Shown piece by piece: positions 1 to 8,752 of a stretch of DNA of 64,000 nt; position 1 is the stretch's first letter; each line of letters begins with the position of its first letter. A program made the translations under genes and the position numbers. The stretch is from Blastococcus saxobsidens DD2 (GTDB lineage: Bacteria; Actinomycetota; Actinomycetes; Mycobacteriales; Geodermatophilaceae), in NCBI RefSeq assembly GCF_000284015.1, contig NC_016943.1:2583541-2647540 (forward strand), in the 5' to 3' direction. The notes under the pieces were generated by a model. That model made no database searches and had not been told where the DNA came from. It saw only the letters and a list, made by a program, of their open reading frames with translations.

Positions 1-107
1 CGTCCCTGGACGCCGACATCGTCCGGCTGCCCGCGGCGATCCGCACCGCGCTGGAGGACGTGTCCGCGCCCCCGTTCAGCTACCCCGAGCACCGGTCGGA
101 CCGGTGA
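1..107 (+). CDS. C-terminal end of an upstream protein (partial)
   Basis: An open frame (codons starting at base 3) enters from the left edge and stops at TGA 105-107. Only about 34 residues are visible, ending in SYPEHRSDR. The stop overlaps the ATG of the next gene (TGATG), so the two are probably co-transcribed and translationally coupled. The fragment is too short for me to recognise a family. Confidence 0.6.
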   Translation, partial: SLDADIVRLPAAIRTALEDVSAPPFSYPEHRSDR

Positions 108-2056
108 TGGGCGAACCTCCCACCCCCGGGCCGGACCTGATCTTCGCGGCGTTCTGCACCGCGGGTCTGTGGCCCGGTCTCGGCAAGCGCACCGCCGCGG
201 AGCTGCCGGCCGCCGGCATCACCACGCCGGACGACGTCTCGGCCGACCGGCTCGTGAAGCTGCCCAGGGTCGGCCGGCAGCGGGCCGAGCGGCTGTTCTC
301 GAGCTTCCTCGCCGCCGCCCCCACCTACGAGGTGGTGGAGATGCTGGTGGCGGCCGGGCTGCCGGCCAAGCTCGCCTCCGGGGTCGCCGACGGGCTGGGG
401 CCCGACGCCGCCCGCCGGCTGCGGGACGACCCGTGGGGGCTGCTGGGGCTGCCCGGGGTGACCCTGGCCGACGCCGACCGGTTGGCCATCGCCGTCCTCA
501 AGGGCGCCGACCGGCAGGACACCCGGCGCGGCCGCGCGATCGTGGCGCTCACCCTGCGCACCGCGACCCGCGACGGGCACACCGTCCTCCCGCTCGACCT
601 CGTCGTCGCCGCGCTGCAGGCCGAGCGGATCGCGGATCCGGTGGCCGCCGTGGTGGCCGCCGTCGACTCCGGGGAGGTGCTCGAGCACGAGCCGCCGGAG
701 CCGGAGTTCGACGAGGACGCGGAGGAACCGCCTGAACCTGATCCGGCGCTGCGCACGCTGTCGCTGGCCAGGTTCGGCATGGCCGAGGAGGCCGTGGCCG
801 AGAACGTGGCCCGGCTGGCCGCCGCGGCCGAGCAGATCGCCGACCCCGCCTCGGTGCGCACGGTGGCCCAGGGCCTGGACGAGGCGCAGAAGAAGGCCGT
901 GGCCCAGGTGCTGACGGCGGGGGTCAGCCTGCTCACCGGCGGCCCCGGCACCGGCAAGAGCCGCACCGTGGCTGCGGTGGTGAAGCTGCTGAAGGCCAAG
1001 GGCACCGACGTGGCGCTGGCGGCGCCCACCGGGCGGGCGGCCAAGCGGCTGGAGGAACTCACCGACCACCCGGCGGGAACGGTGCACCGGCTGCTGGGCG
1101 CCCAGGGCGCCTCGGGCGGCTTCGCCCGCGGCGAGGAGTGGCCGCTGGACGCCGACGTGGTGGTGGTCGACGAGGCCTCGATGCTCGACGTCGAGCTGGC
1201 CGCGGCGCTGCTGGAGGCCTGCCCCGACGGCACGCACCTGCTGCTGGTGGGCGACCCGGCGCAGCTGCCCTCGATCGGGCCCGGGCACGTGCTCGGCGAC
1301 CTGATCGACTCCGGCATCGTCCCGGTGACCGAGCTGACCACCCTGTACCGGCAGGCCGAGGGCGGTGCGATCGCCCGGCTGGCCTCGGCGGTGCGCAGCG
1401 GTGAGCTGCCGCCGGTCGACTCCCCCGACCGAGAGGTGGTCGTGGTGCCGGCCACCGGCAGCGCCGAGGCCGCCCGCCGGGTGGTGCAGCTGGTCACCGA
1501 CTCCATCCCCCGCGCGCTGGGTATCGAGCCGGGTGCGGTGCAGGTGGTCACCCCGGTGCACCGCGGGCCGGCCGGGACCATCGAGCTCAACAAGGCGCTG
1601 AAGGCGCAGCTGAACCCGGGCGAGGGCGCGGTGTTCGGCTTCGACCCGGGCGACCGGGTGGTAGCCACCGCCAACCACCTCGATCTGGAGCCGACCGGCT
1701 TCGCCAACGGCGAGGTCGGCGTGGTCACCAAGACCGGCGACGGGTCGATGGACGTGGCATTCGCCTCCGGGCCGGTCACGGTCAGCGGGCAGGCGCTGTT
1801 CGACCTGCGGCACGGCTGGGCGATCACCGTGCACCGGGCGCAAGGCTCGGAGTGGCCCGGAGTCGTGGTGGTGCTGCCGCCGGAGGCCGGCGGGATGCTC
1901 TCCCGGCCGCTGGTCTACACGGCGCTCACCCGGGCACAGCGGCACCTGTCGATCGTGCACGCCAGTGGCGCCGCGCTGGCCCGGGCGGTACGCGACGTCG
2001 ACGTCCGGCCGCGCCGCACCCGGCTGGCCGAGCTGCTGCGCGAGATTGCGGGCTGA
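107..2056 (+). CDS. recD2: RecD2-like superfamily 1 DNA helicase
   Basis: This is a 5'-3' SF1B DNA helicase of the RecD/RecD2 type, 649 residues, a little shorter than the usual 700-750. The N-terminal part has helix-hairpin-helix-like segments (around residues 20-65) as in RecD2. Then come Walker A GGPGTGKS (about 278-285), Walker B VVVDEASMLD (about 350), motif III VGDPAQLPS, and C-terminal motifs VHRAQGSEW and YTALTRAQ typical of the family. ATG 107 overlaps the previous stop; an in-frame GTG lies just before it. The likely role is DNA repair or replication-fork processing. It is convergent with the next gene, with only 2 bp between the stops. Confidence 0.85.
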   Translation: MGEPPTPGPDLIFAAFCTAGLWPGLGKRTAAELPAAGITTPDDVSADRLVKLPRVGRQRAERLFSSFLAAAPTYEVVEMLVAAGLPAKLASGVADGLGPDAARRLRDDPWGLLGLPGVTLADADRLAIAVLKGADRQDTRRGRAIVALTLRTATRDGHTVLPLDLVVAALQAERIADPVAAVVAAVDSGEVLEHEPPEPEFDEDAEEPPEPDPALRTLSLARFGMAEEAVAENVARLAAAAEQIADPASVRTVAQGLDEAQKKAVAQVLTAGVSLLTGGPGTGKSRTVAAVVKLLKAKGTDVALAAPTGRAAKRLEELTDHPAGTVHRLLGAQGASGGFARGEEWPLDADVVVVDEASMLDVELAAALLEACPDGTHLLLVGDPAQLPSIGPGHVLGDLIDSGIVPVTELTTLYRQAEGGAIARLASAVRSGELPPVDSPDREVVVVPATGSAEAARRVVQLVTDSIPRALGIEPGAVQVVTPVHRGPAGTIELNKALKAQLNPGEGAVFGFDPGDRVVATANHLDLEPTGFANGEVGVVTKTGDGSMDVAFASGPVTVSGQALFDLRHGWAITVHRAQGSEWPGVVVVLPPEAGGMLSRPLVYTALTRAQRHLSIVHASGAALARAVRDVDVRPRRTRLAELLREIAG

Positions 2057-2058
2057 GG

Positions 2059-2844
2059 TCAGCTCGGCGCGGCTCGGGCGGCGCAGAGCACCCGGGCAAC
2101 GGCGGCGCCGAGCTGCCCGGCGCAGGTGAGCGGCCGGGCGAAGGGCACCCGCACGTCGACGTGCCCGAACCGCCGCTCCACGCGCAGCCGGAAGCCGAAC
2201 CGGTCCAGGCCCAGCGGCCGGACGACGTCGCCCGGGCCGAGCAGGTCCGCCGGGAGGCGGGCGGCGAGGAGCGCCAGCACGTCGGCGTGGTCGGCGGCCA
2301 GGTGCGTCAGGTGGTCGGACTCGATGCCGGCCAGCGGGTCGGGCCGGGCGGCGAGGAACTCCTGCAGCCCGACGTCGACGGCTGTCCCGGCCTCCCCGAG
2401 CACCACCTCGGCCAGGTCCAGGCGCAGCAGGTCGGCCGTCCGCCCGACGTCGAGCAGCGACGCGTCGGGACGCGTCTCGGCGAAGGCGAGGGCGGCGGCG
2501 CGCCGGTCCGCCGGCCGGACGGGCGTCGCCCAGCCCGAGAGCCACAGCTGCGCCCGGACCGGTGAGCGCACCGGCACCGGGGCGTGGTCGCTGACCATCA
2601 GCAGTGCGGAGAGGTCCTGATCCGGGGCGCCGCGGACGGCGGCGGCCAGGTCTCCGTCGTGCGGCACCACGAGCAGCACCTGCCCGGCGCGCGTGACCGT
2701 GTGCGTGAGCACCCGCCCGCCCTGCAGGCCGGGGGCGCACACGGTGGCCGCCTGGCGCATGGCGACCGTGCGGGCACGTTCGGCGGGGTCCGGCCGGCAG
2801 GCCACCGGCCCGGGGCGGCGCTGCGGCGCAGGGTGGCTCGGCAT
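2059..2844 (-). CDS. DUF2470 domain protein, iron-regulated
   Basis: A 261-residue protein. Its last ~85 residues (LTHLAADHADVLALL and FGFRLRVERRFG region) match the DUF2470 pattern found at the C-terminus of HugZ-like heme-utilisation proteins and in actinobacterial iron-acquisition loci. The N-terminal part resembles the pyridoxamine-phosphate-oxidase-like split-barrel half of such proteins but is weakly conserved. ATG 2844 follows a good ribosome site (GAGGAGG). An IdeR/DtxR-type iron box lies immediately upstream, so expression is probably repressed by iron. A role in heme or siderophore iron metabolism is inferred from family and operator; no enzymatic activity is shown by the sequence. 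Confidence 0.75.
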   Translation of the reverse strand: MPSHPAPQRRPGPVACRPDPAERARTVAMRQAATVCAPGLQGGRVLTHTVTRAGQVLLVVPHDGDLAAAVRGAPDQDLSALLMVSDHAPVPVRSPVRAQLWLSGWATPVRPADRRAAALAFAETRPDASLLDVGRTADLLRLDLAEVVLGEAGTAVDVGLQEFLAARPDPLAGIESDHLTHLAADHADVLALLAARLPADLLGPGDVVRPLGLDRFGFRLRVERRFGHVDVRVPFARPLTCAGQLGAAVARVLCAARAAPS

Positions 2845-2862
2845 GACCCCTCCTCGATTCAG

Positions 2863-2881
2863 TTAGGGCAGCCTAACCATA
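2863..2881 (-). promoter_or_regulatory. IdeR/DtxR iron box
   Basis: The sequence TTAGGGCAGCCTAACCA at 2863-2879 matches the 19-bp IdeR/DtxR consensus at 15 of 19 positions. It lies 18 bp upstream of the ATG of the DUF2470 gene, where bound repressor would block transcription or initiation. Confidence 0.75.
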
Positions 2882-2917
2882 TGAACCGTCGAGGAGCCAG
2901 GGATGTGCTCGGTGCGG

Positions 2918-3232
2918 TCAGCCTGCGGAGCCGGTCCGGTGCCGGCCGATCCGCCGCACGAGCAGCACGACGGCGAGCGCGACCACGAGCCACAGACCGT
3001 CGGCGGGTTCGTCGAGCGAGCTGAAGACGAGCATCGGCACCCCGATCAGGCCCCCCAGCAGGAAGCCGCGCAGGAAGCGCCGGGCGAGCGACGTCCGGGA
3101 CTCGTACCCCTGGGCGACGGATTCGGGCACGCCGGCGGCGGCTGCCCAGCGCGCGACGGCGGCCTCCACCTCGGTGCCGTGCTCGCTCCGGCTGTCCTCG
3201 CTCGTCGCCGCTCGCTCCACCTGCACCACCAT
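2918..3232 (-). CDS. small two-helix membrane protein
   Basis: About 104 residues from ATG 3232 (an in-frame start at 3259 is also possible). It has a polar N-terminal half followed by two hydrophobic segments, FLLGGLIGVPMLVF and LWLVVALAVVLLV, and a short basic tail. I do not recognise a characterised family. It sits alone between the iron-box gene and the betaine operon terminator. Confidence 0.55.
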   Translation of the reverse strand: MVVQVERAATSEDSRSEHGTEVEAAVARWAAAAGVPESVAQGYESRTSLARRFLRGFLLGGLIGVPMLVFSSLDEPADGLWLVVALAVVLLVRRIGRHRTGSAG

Positions 3233-3300
3233 GACGGAGCGTGACGATCGCGGCAGCACAGAAGGCGAAATTCACCCGCGCGGGCACGAGCCGGACGGCA

Positions 3301-3335
3301 GACGGGGCCCGGCGGATGCACCGCCGGGCCCCGTC
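3301..3335 (-). terminator. terminator of the betaine transport operon
   Basis: Perfect 15-bp GC-rich inverted repeat (3301-3315 with 3321-3335) around a 5-base loop, 28 bp past the stop of the substrate-binding protein gene. It has no strong T-tract, as is common in actinobacteria. Confidence 0.6.
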
Positions 3336-3362
3336 GGGAACCGCTCCCAGGAGCGACGCGCG

Positions 3363-4277
3363 TCAGCCCTTCAAGGTCTCCGCGACCTCCGGGTTGGCCT
3401 CGAGCCAGGCCTCGACGCCCTCGGCGTACTGGCCCTCGCCGTACTCGTTGACGACCGTGTTCTCCAGCGCTGCGTACTGCTCGTCGGTCAGCTGCAGCTC
3501 ACCCATGAGATCGGCCACCTCGGCGCAGCGGTCGCTGAAGCCCTCGGTCGCGAGGATGTGCAGCGCCTCGGGCTCGCCGAGGGCGCCTTCCGGGTCCTCG
3601 AGGTCCTTCAGCGGGAACTGGCTGTAGGCCCAGAAGGGGTGCCACAGGGTGACGACGATGTCCTCCTGCGCGTCGACGGCCGACTGCAGCTCGGCCAGCA
3701 TCGCCGTGGTGGAGGACTCGACCAGCTCGTAGCCGGCCTCGTCCAGCCCGTAGGCCGGGATCACGCTGTTCTTGGTGGTGTCGGTCAGGCCGGCTCCGGG
3801 CTCGATGCCGACGATCCGGCTGTCGAACATCTCCGGGTTCTCGGCCAGGTCCGCGATCGAGTCGATCTCGGTGTACTCGGGGACGGCGAAGGTGAGCACC
3901 GCGCCCTCGTACCAGGCGCCGAGGTCCTCGATGCTGTCGCCGTACTCCTCCATGTACTGGGCGTGGGTGACCTCCGACCACGCGGACGGGTAGACGTCCA
4001 CGTCGCCCTCGGCGAGGCCGGTGTAGAGCGGCGCGGCGTCGGAGATCTCCTCGAACTCCACCTCGTAGCCCCGGTCCTCCAGGACGTTCTGCCACAGGTA
4101 GGCGTTGCTCAGCCCGTCGGTCCAGGAGGGGATGAAGCCGAGGGTGACCGAGTCGCAGCTGCTGCCGCTCTCGCCCGCGGCGGTGGTCTCCTCACCGGTC
4201 GCGTCACCGCCGCAGGCGGTGGCGCTCAGGGAGACGGCGGCGAGCCCGGCGGCGAGCCGGAAAGCGTGCTTGCGCAC
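3363..4277 (-). CDS. proX: glycine betaine ABC transporter substrate-binding lipoprotein
   Basis: A 304-residue solute receptor of the ProX/OpuAC family for glycine betaine or related quaternary ammonium osmoprotectants. The chosen start is GTG 4277, giving RKHAFRLAAGL and a lipobox ending in SATAC, so the mature protein is a membrane-anchored lipoprotein. GAGAGGAG lies about 11 bases upstream. An in-frame start 18 codons earlier has no lipoprotein signal. Characteristic family segments are LGFIPSWTDGLSN and YPSAWSEVTHAQ, the latter near the aromatic ligand box. It is the last gene of a three-gene operon with the permease and ATPase, likely used in osmotic-stress protection. Confidence 0.85.
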   Translation of the reverse strand: MRKHAFRLAAGLAAVSLSATACGGDATGEETTAAGESGSSCDSVTLGFIPSWTDGLSNAYLWQNVLEDRGYEVEFEEISDAAPLYTGLAEGDVDVYPSAWSEVTHAQYMEEYGDSIEDLGAWYEGAVLTFAVPEYTEIDSIADLAENPEMFDSRIVGIEPGAGLTDTTKNSVIPAYGLDEAGYELVESSTTAMLAELQSAVDAQEDIVVTLWHPFWAYSQFPLKDLEDPEGALGEPEALHILATEGFSDRCAEVADLMGELQLTDEQYAALENTVVNEYGEGQYAEGVEAWLEANPEVAETLKG

Positions 4278-4361
4278 AGGTGGTGCTCCTCTCGTTACTG
4301 CTGGCCCACGAAGGTCGCGGACCGGATCCACGTGCCTGGTCGACCCCTGCGGGCCGTCGGA

Positions 4362-5360
4362 TCAGACGCGCGGGAGCCTGGGAGCCGACGCAGCCGGCAC
4401 GGCCGGGTCGGTCTCGGGTGCGGGGGCGGTGCCGTGCACCGCGTTGGCGGGGGCGGTCGCCGTCCGCCGCCGGCGCAGCCGCCACAGGGGCGACTTCTGG
4501 TCGGTCCGGCCGAACGCGCCGGTCAGCCGGTCGAGGTAGATGGCGAGGATGACGACCGCCAGGCCGGCCTCGAAGCCGAGGCCGACGTCCAGCCGGGAGA
4601 TGCTGGTGACCACGACGCTGCCCAGCCCCCCGGCGCCGATCAGCCCGGCGATGACCGCCATCGACAGGCCGAGCATGATCACCTGGTTGATCCCGGCCAT
4701 GATCGTCGGCCTGGCCAGGGGCAGCTCGATGCCGCGCAGGATCTGCCCCGGCGAGCTGCCGAAGGCGTGCCCGGCCTCCACGGTCTCCGCGTCGACCTGC
4801 CGGATGCCGAGCTCGGTGAGCCGGACGCCGGGGGGCAGCGCGAAGACGATCGTGGTGATCACGCCGGGGACCACCCCGATGCTGAAGAAGATCACCGCCG
4901 GCACCAGGTAGACGAACGCCGGCATCGTCTGCATGAAGTCGAGCACCGGCCGGACGGCGGCGCTGACCCGGTCGTTCTTGGCCGCAGCCACGCCCAGCGG
5001 TACCGCGATCAGGACGGCGATGACGGTGGCGACCAGTAGCAGGGACAGCGTCTCCATGGCCGCGCCCCACAGGTCCATGCTCTGGATGAGGAACAGCCCG
5101 AGCAGCGACCCGATGCCGAAGGTCACCGAGCGCACGGCCAGCCCGAGCAGCGCCAGCAGGACGGCGAACAGCAGGGCCGGCGGGGCGAGCAGCACCTCGG
5201 TGAGCCCCTCGACCACGGTCTCGATGCCGTCGCTAAGGGCATCGAAGAACGGGTCGAAGTTCTCCTTCAGCCAGTCGAAGCCGGTGTCGATCCAGTCGCC
5301 GACCGGCACGCGGGGCAGCGCGCCGTTCTCGGCGGCGGTGATGAGCAGGGTCTCAGGCAC
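4362..5360 (-). CDS. proW: glycine betaine ABC transporter permease
   Basis: A 332-residue inner-membrane permease of the ProW/OpuAB family. A hydrophilic N-terminal ~50 residues precedes about seven hydrophobic segments. The BPD-transport EAA-like loop (EAGHAFGSSPGQILRGIELP) contacts the ATPase. The ATG at 5360 overlaps the end of the ATPase gene by 8 bases, consistent with translational coupling. The C-terminal tail is Pro/Ala-rich and not conserved. Confidence 0.87.
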   Translation of the reverse strand: MPETLLITAAENGALPRVPVGDWIDTGFDWLKENFDPFFDALSDGIETVVEGLTEVLLAPPALLFAVLLALLGLAVRSVTFGIGSLLGLFLIQSMDLWGAAMETLSLLLVATVIAVLIAVPLGVAAAKNDRVSAAVRPVLDFMQTMPAFVYLVPAVIFFSIGVVPGVITTIVFALPPGVRLTELGIRQVDAETVEAGHAFGSSPGQILRGIELPLARPTIMAGINQVIMLGLSMAVIAGLIGAGGLGSVVVTSISRLDVGLGFEAGLAVVILAIYLDRLTGAFGRTDQKSPLWRLRRRRTATAPANAVHGTAPAPETDPAVPAASAPRLPRV

Positions 5361-6450
5361 GGGGCGCCTCCAGGGAGTGCGTGTCAGCGCCGGCCGGCCC
5401 GCCGCGGGCGGCGAGGTCGTCGCTGCTCAGGCCGCCGAGTGCGGCGAGCACGTCGCTGCGGGTGACGACGCCGAGCGCCTCGCCAGTGTCGTCGGCGACC
5501 AGCAGCGGAGCGTCGGACAGCGCGGAGGGCTCGAGCAGGTCGGCCAGCGGGGTGTCGGGGGCGACGGTGACGGCGGTGGCCACGGGACGGCCGTCGGCGC
5601 CGTCCACGGGTGCGCTCATGACGTCGCCGGCGGTGAAGACCCGCGACCGGTCGACATCGGCGAGGAAGCGCTCCAGGTACTCGTCGCCCGGGTCGGCCAG
5701 GATCGCCTCGGGCGTGTCCAGCCGGACGATCCGGCCGTCGCGCATGACGGCCACCCGGTCACCCAGCCGCATGGCCTCGTTGAGGTCGTGGGTGATGAAG
5801 ACGATGGTGCGGCCCAGCCGTGACTGCAGCTCCATGAGCTGGTCCTGCATCTCGCGCCGGATGAGCGGGTCGAGCGCGCTGAACGCCTCGTCCATCAACA
5901 GGATGTCGGTCTCGGCCGCCAGCGCGCGGGCCAGCCCGACCCGCTGCTGCATGCCGCCGGACAACTCGTCCGGGCGGTGGTCGGCCCAGGCCTCCAGGCC
6001 GACCATCTCCAGCGCCTCGCGGGCCGCCGCCAGCCGGGTCCGGCGGTCGACCCCGCGTACCTCCAGTGCGTAGGCGGTGTTCTCGACGACGCTGCGGTGC
6101 GGCAGCAGGGCGAAGTGCTGGAACACCATGCTGATCCGCCGCTGCCGCAGGTCGCGCAGGCCCTTGGGGTCGAGCGCGGCGACGTCCTCGTCCCCGACGA
6201 GCACGTGCCCGGCGGTCGGCGTGACCAGGCCGTTGAGCATCCGGATCAGCGTCGACTTGCCCGAACCGGACAGCCCCATGACCACGAAGATCTCGCCCGG
6301 TTCGACGTCGAAGGCGGCGTCGATGACCGCTGCCGTGGCGCCCGACGCCTGCACCTCGGCGGCGGAGGCGCCGGCTCGCAACTGGTCGACGACCTCGTGC
6401 GGTCGTCGACCGAAGACCTTGTAGAGGCCTTCCACTCTCAGGACAGGCAC
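5353..6450 (-). CDS. proV: glycine betaine ABC transporter ATP-binding protein
   Basis: A 365-residue ProV/OpuAA-type ATPase that powers the betaine permease. Walker A is GLSGSGKST (about residues 58-66), the ABC signature LSGGMQQR, Walker B ILLMDEAFSALDP and the switch His in VFITHDL. The C-terminal ~90 residues form a CBS-type regulatory segment, as in osmosensing betaine ATPases. Start GTG 6450 follows GGAGGTAATGC. It is the first gene of the proVWX-order operon. Confidence 0.88.
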   Translation of the reverse strand: MPVLRVEGLYKVFGRRPHEVVDQLRAGASAAEVQASGATAAVIDAAFDVEPGEIFVVMGLSGSGKSTLIRMLNGLVTPTAGHVLVGDEDVAALDPKGLRDLRQRRISMVFQHFALLPHRSVVENTAYALEVRGVDRRTRLAAAREALEMVGLEAWADHRPDELSGGMQQRVGLARALAAETDILLMDEAFSALDPLIRREMQDQLMELQSRLGRTIVFITHDLNEAMRLGDRVAVMRDGRIVRLDTPEAILADPGDEYLERFLADVDRSRVFTAGDVMSAPVDGADGRPVATAVTVAPDTPLADLLEPSALSDAPLLVADDTGEALGVVTRSDVLAALGGLSSDDLAARGGPAGADTHSLEAPRA

Positions 6451-6789
6451 GCATTACCTCCAGCGATCGTCGTGCGGATCCCGGGCAGGCGCCGTCGCAG
6501 CAGGTGTGCTGGTCATCCGGTGCCCCGGTCGCGACCGCGCACCGGCGCAGGGCACGGCGGGGTCAGGACGCGTGCGGCGCTGTGGTGCGCCGCCCGGGAG
6601 GAGTGCCACCGCGTCGCTGGGACGCAGCCGGGACGGGCCCGCGGGCACCCCTCGATCCGTCTCTGTCTGCGCCCACCTAACCGGCCGCGGAAAACGAAAC
6701 GGTCACAGCGGCGTCACCGGAGTGGTTTCGTCATGGAACCGTCATACCCGGCGACCCCGACGAGTGGTTTCCTGAGGGATCGCTCACAC
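6451..6789. other. non-coding region upstream of the betaine operon
   Basis: No convincing gene is present. The part around 6680-6770 is relatively AT-rich for this genome and is where the operon's promoter would be expected, but I cannot assign -35 and -10 boxes with confidence. Confidence 0.5.
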
Positions 6790-6834
6790 GGCAGCGCCCC
6801 GGCCGGCGTCCGGGGACGCGGCCGGGGCGCTGCC
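6790..6834 (-). terminator. strong hairpin terminator
   Basis: A perfect 16-bp stem (6790-6805 with 6819-6834) and 13-base loop, 20 bp downstream of the stop of the small acidic protein gene. Confidence 0.65.
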
Positions 6835-6854
6835 GGTGGATGGCTCTCCGGAGG

Positions 6855-7127
6855 TCACTCCCCCGGTTGGTCGTCCTCGATCGGGACGTCGGTCTCCTGC
6901 TCGAGCACGTCGGCGTCGTCGGCCTCCCGGTAGCCCACCGGGCCACGGGGCCCGCCGGCCTCGCCGGGCCGGGCGGCCAGCTGCTGCTCGAGGGCGTCGG
7001 CCTCGGGCACGTCCCCGGCCGGCGGCGTCGCATCCGCGGTGCGGACAACCGCGGACGGCTCGAGGAGCGCCTCCTGCTCCGCGCGGTCGGCGTCGGGCAC
7101 GTCGCTCGAGGATGCGGGTTCGGTCAC
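6855..7127 (-). CDS. small acidic actinobacterial protein of unknown function
   Basis: A 90-residue, strongly acidic, probably disordered protein with repeated patterns of the type PEADALEQQ and DADVLEQETDV. GTG 7127 has a clear ribosome site (GGGGAGGAC). Similar short proteins with (A)DALEQ/DVLEQ repeats occur widely in actinobacteria, but no function is known to me. It is followed by a strong terminator, so it forms its own transcription unit. Confidence 0.6.
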   Translation of the reverse strand: MTEPASSSDVPDADRAEQEALLEPSAVVRTADATPPAGDVPEADALEQQLAARPGEAGGPRGPVGYREADDADVLEQETDVPIEDDQPGE

Positions 7128-7262
7128 GTCGTCCTCCCCTGGTGCAGGCGGTTCCGGTCGGTCCCCATCGTGCCGCCCCGCCGCCGCCCCGGCAGGGCGA
7201 ACGGTGTGAGGGGGACGACGGACGCGTGACCGGAAGGGGAACGGCAGGCACAATCGCTGGCG

Positions 7263-7466
7263 ATGGACACCGCCGGGGACTACGAGTTCGCGCCGCTGCG
7301 GATCCCGCCGGGCACCTCCCGGTCCGCCGCCGCCACCATGCTGAGCCTGCAGTCCGACGTCGGGGGGTGGGAGCTGGCCCGGCTGCAGCTGCACGCCGAC
7401 GGCACCCGCAAGGTGATCCTCCGCCGCCGCGCGCGGCTGTCCTACCTGCCCAAGCCGGTCATCTAG
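7263..7466 (+). CDS. DUF5703 family protein
   Basis: A 67-residue protein with the pattern YEFAPLRIPPGTSR, then WELARLQLHADGTRKVILRR, matching the short actinobacterial DUF5703 family. It is divergent from the acidic-protein gene. A purine-rich site (AAGGGGAA) precedes the ATG by about 20 bases, so the exact start is moderately certain. Function unknown. Confidence 0.7.
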   Translation: MDTAGDYEFAPLRIPPGTSRSAAATMLSLQSDVGGWELARLQLHADGTRKVILRRRARLSYLPKPVI

Positions 7467-7481
7467 CGCCGGTCATCTAGC
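7454..7481. repeat. 14-bp tandem duplication over a stop codon
   Basis: The unit GCCGGTCATCTAGC occurs twice in tandem, overlapping the end of the DUF5703 gene, so its C-terminal PVI-stop is duplicated. It is probably a recent slippage duplication without function. Confidence 0.7.
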
Positions 7482-7661
7482 GCCGGACGTCGGCGGCGCG
7501 CGGGTCGGCGCCGCGCACCGCGAGCAGTCCGCCCGCAGGTGCGACCGGTCGTCGACGACGGGGAGCGGGGCTGACGGCACGGCGACGCCCAGGCGGGAGC
7601 GCGTGGCCGATGCCCCCTTCCACGGCAGGGAACGGGGCGCCGGCGCACACGCTCGCGGCGG

Positions 7662-8618
7662 CTACGGGACGAGAACGACCTTGCCCACGGTGTCACGGGA
7701 CGCCAGCTGGGCCAGCGCCTGCGGCGCCTCCTTCAGCGGGTGCACCGCCCCGACCAGCGGGTCGACGTGGCCCTCGTCGACCAGCCGGGTCAGCTGCTCG
7801 TGCACCATGCCGAACACCGCCGGGTCGTGTTTCCGGTACAGCCCCCAGTGCAGGCCGACGACGCTGTAGTTCTTCACCAGCAGGTGGTTGGCCGGCGCGT
7901 CGGGGATCCGTCCGGAGGTGAAACCGACGACGACGATCCGACCCTCGAAGGCGATGCACTTGCGCGACTTGTCGAAGACGTCGCCACCGACCGGGTCGTA
8001 GACGATGTCCGCGCCGTGCCCGTCGGTGACCTCCTTGACGATGGGGACGAAGTCCTCGGCCGTGTAGTCGATGACGTGGTCGGCGCCGAGGTCGCTGCAC
8101 ACCTGGGTCTTGCGGCCGCCGCCGGCGGTGGCGATGACCTTCGCTCCGGCGGCCTTGGCCAGCTGGATGGCCGCCGTCCCGACCCCGCCCGCTCCGGCGT
8201 GCACGAGCACCCAGTCACCGGCCGCGATGTTCGCGCGGCGGTGCAGCCCCACGTAGCCGGTCTGGTAGGTCAGGTGGAGCGAGGCGGCCTTCTCGTCCGA
8301 CAGCCCCTCGGGCGCGGGGAACGCGGCGGCGGCGTCCATCAGCGCGTACTCGGCGAAGGCGCCCGGGCCGCCGGCCGGGGAGCCGATGACCCGCTGTCCG
8401 GTGCCGACGATCTCCCCGCACAGCTCGACGCCGGGCGTGTAGGGCAGCGGCGGCTTCTCCTGGTATGTGCCCATGGCCATGAGCACGTCGGGGAAGTTCA
8501 GGGCCGCGGCCTTCACCTTGACCAGCACCTGCCCCTCCCCCGGAGTGGGCTGGTCGACCTCGTCGAGGCTCATGACCTTCGAGGGATCACCGAGTTCGTG
8601 GACCCGCCATGCACGCAT
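7662..8618 (-). CDS. NADPH:quinone oxidoreductase, MDR superfamily
   Basis: A 318-residue zinc-independent medium-chain dehydrogenase/reductase of the quinone oxidoreductase type. The N-terminal GroES-like domain has KAAALNFPDVLMAMG and GVELCGEIVG. The Rossmann domain carries GAGGVGTAAIQLAKA, then a DHVIDY motif near residue 200. No structural zinc cysteines are present. ATG 8618 (MRAWRVHEL) is chosen because upstream codons do not look coding. It probably reduces quinones or enoyl-type substrates with NADPH. Confidence 0.82.
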   Translation of the reverse strand: MRAWRVHELGDPSKVMSLDEVDQPTPGEGQVLVKVKAAALNFPDVLMAMGTYQEKPPLPYTPGVELCGEIVGTGQRVIGSPAGGPGAFAEYALMDAAAAFPAPEGLSDEKAASLHLTYQTGYVGLHRRANIAAGDWVLVHAGAGGVGTAAIQLAKAAGAKVIATAGGGRKTQVCSDLGADHVIDYTAEDFVPIVKEVTDGHGADIVYDPVGGDVFDKSRKCIAFEGRIVVVGFTSGRIPDAPANHLLVKNYSVVGLHWGLYRKHDPAVFGMVHEQLTRLVDEGHVDPLVGAVHPLKEAPQALAQLASRDTVGKVVLVP

Positions 8619-8752
8619 GAGCCCGACCTTGCCAGATGCCCGGTGACCGCCGTCACGGGGGCTCCCCGGTGCCCCTGGCCCCGGGAGGGCACGTCGTGTC
8701 AGGGTGCGTAGCGGTGGCCACCCTCCGCGTCGGTGGCCGAAGAGAGGACCTG

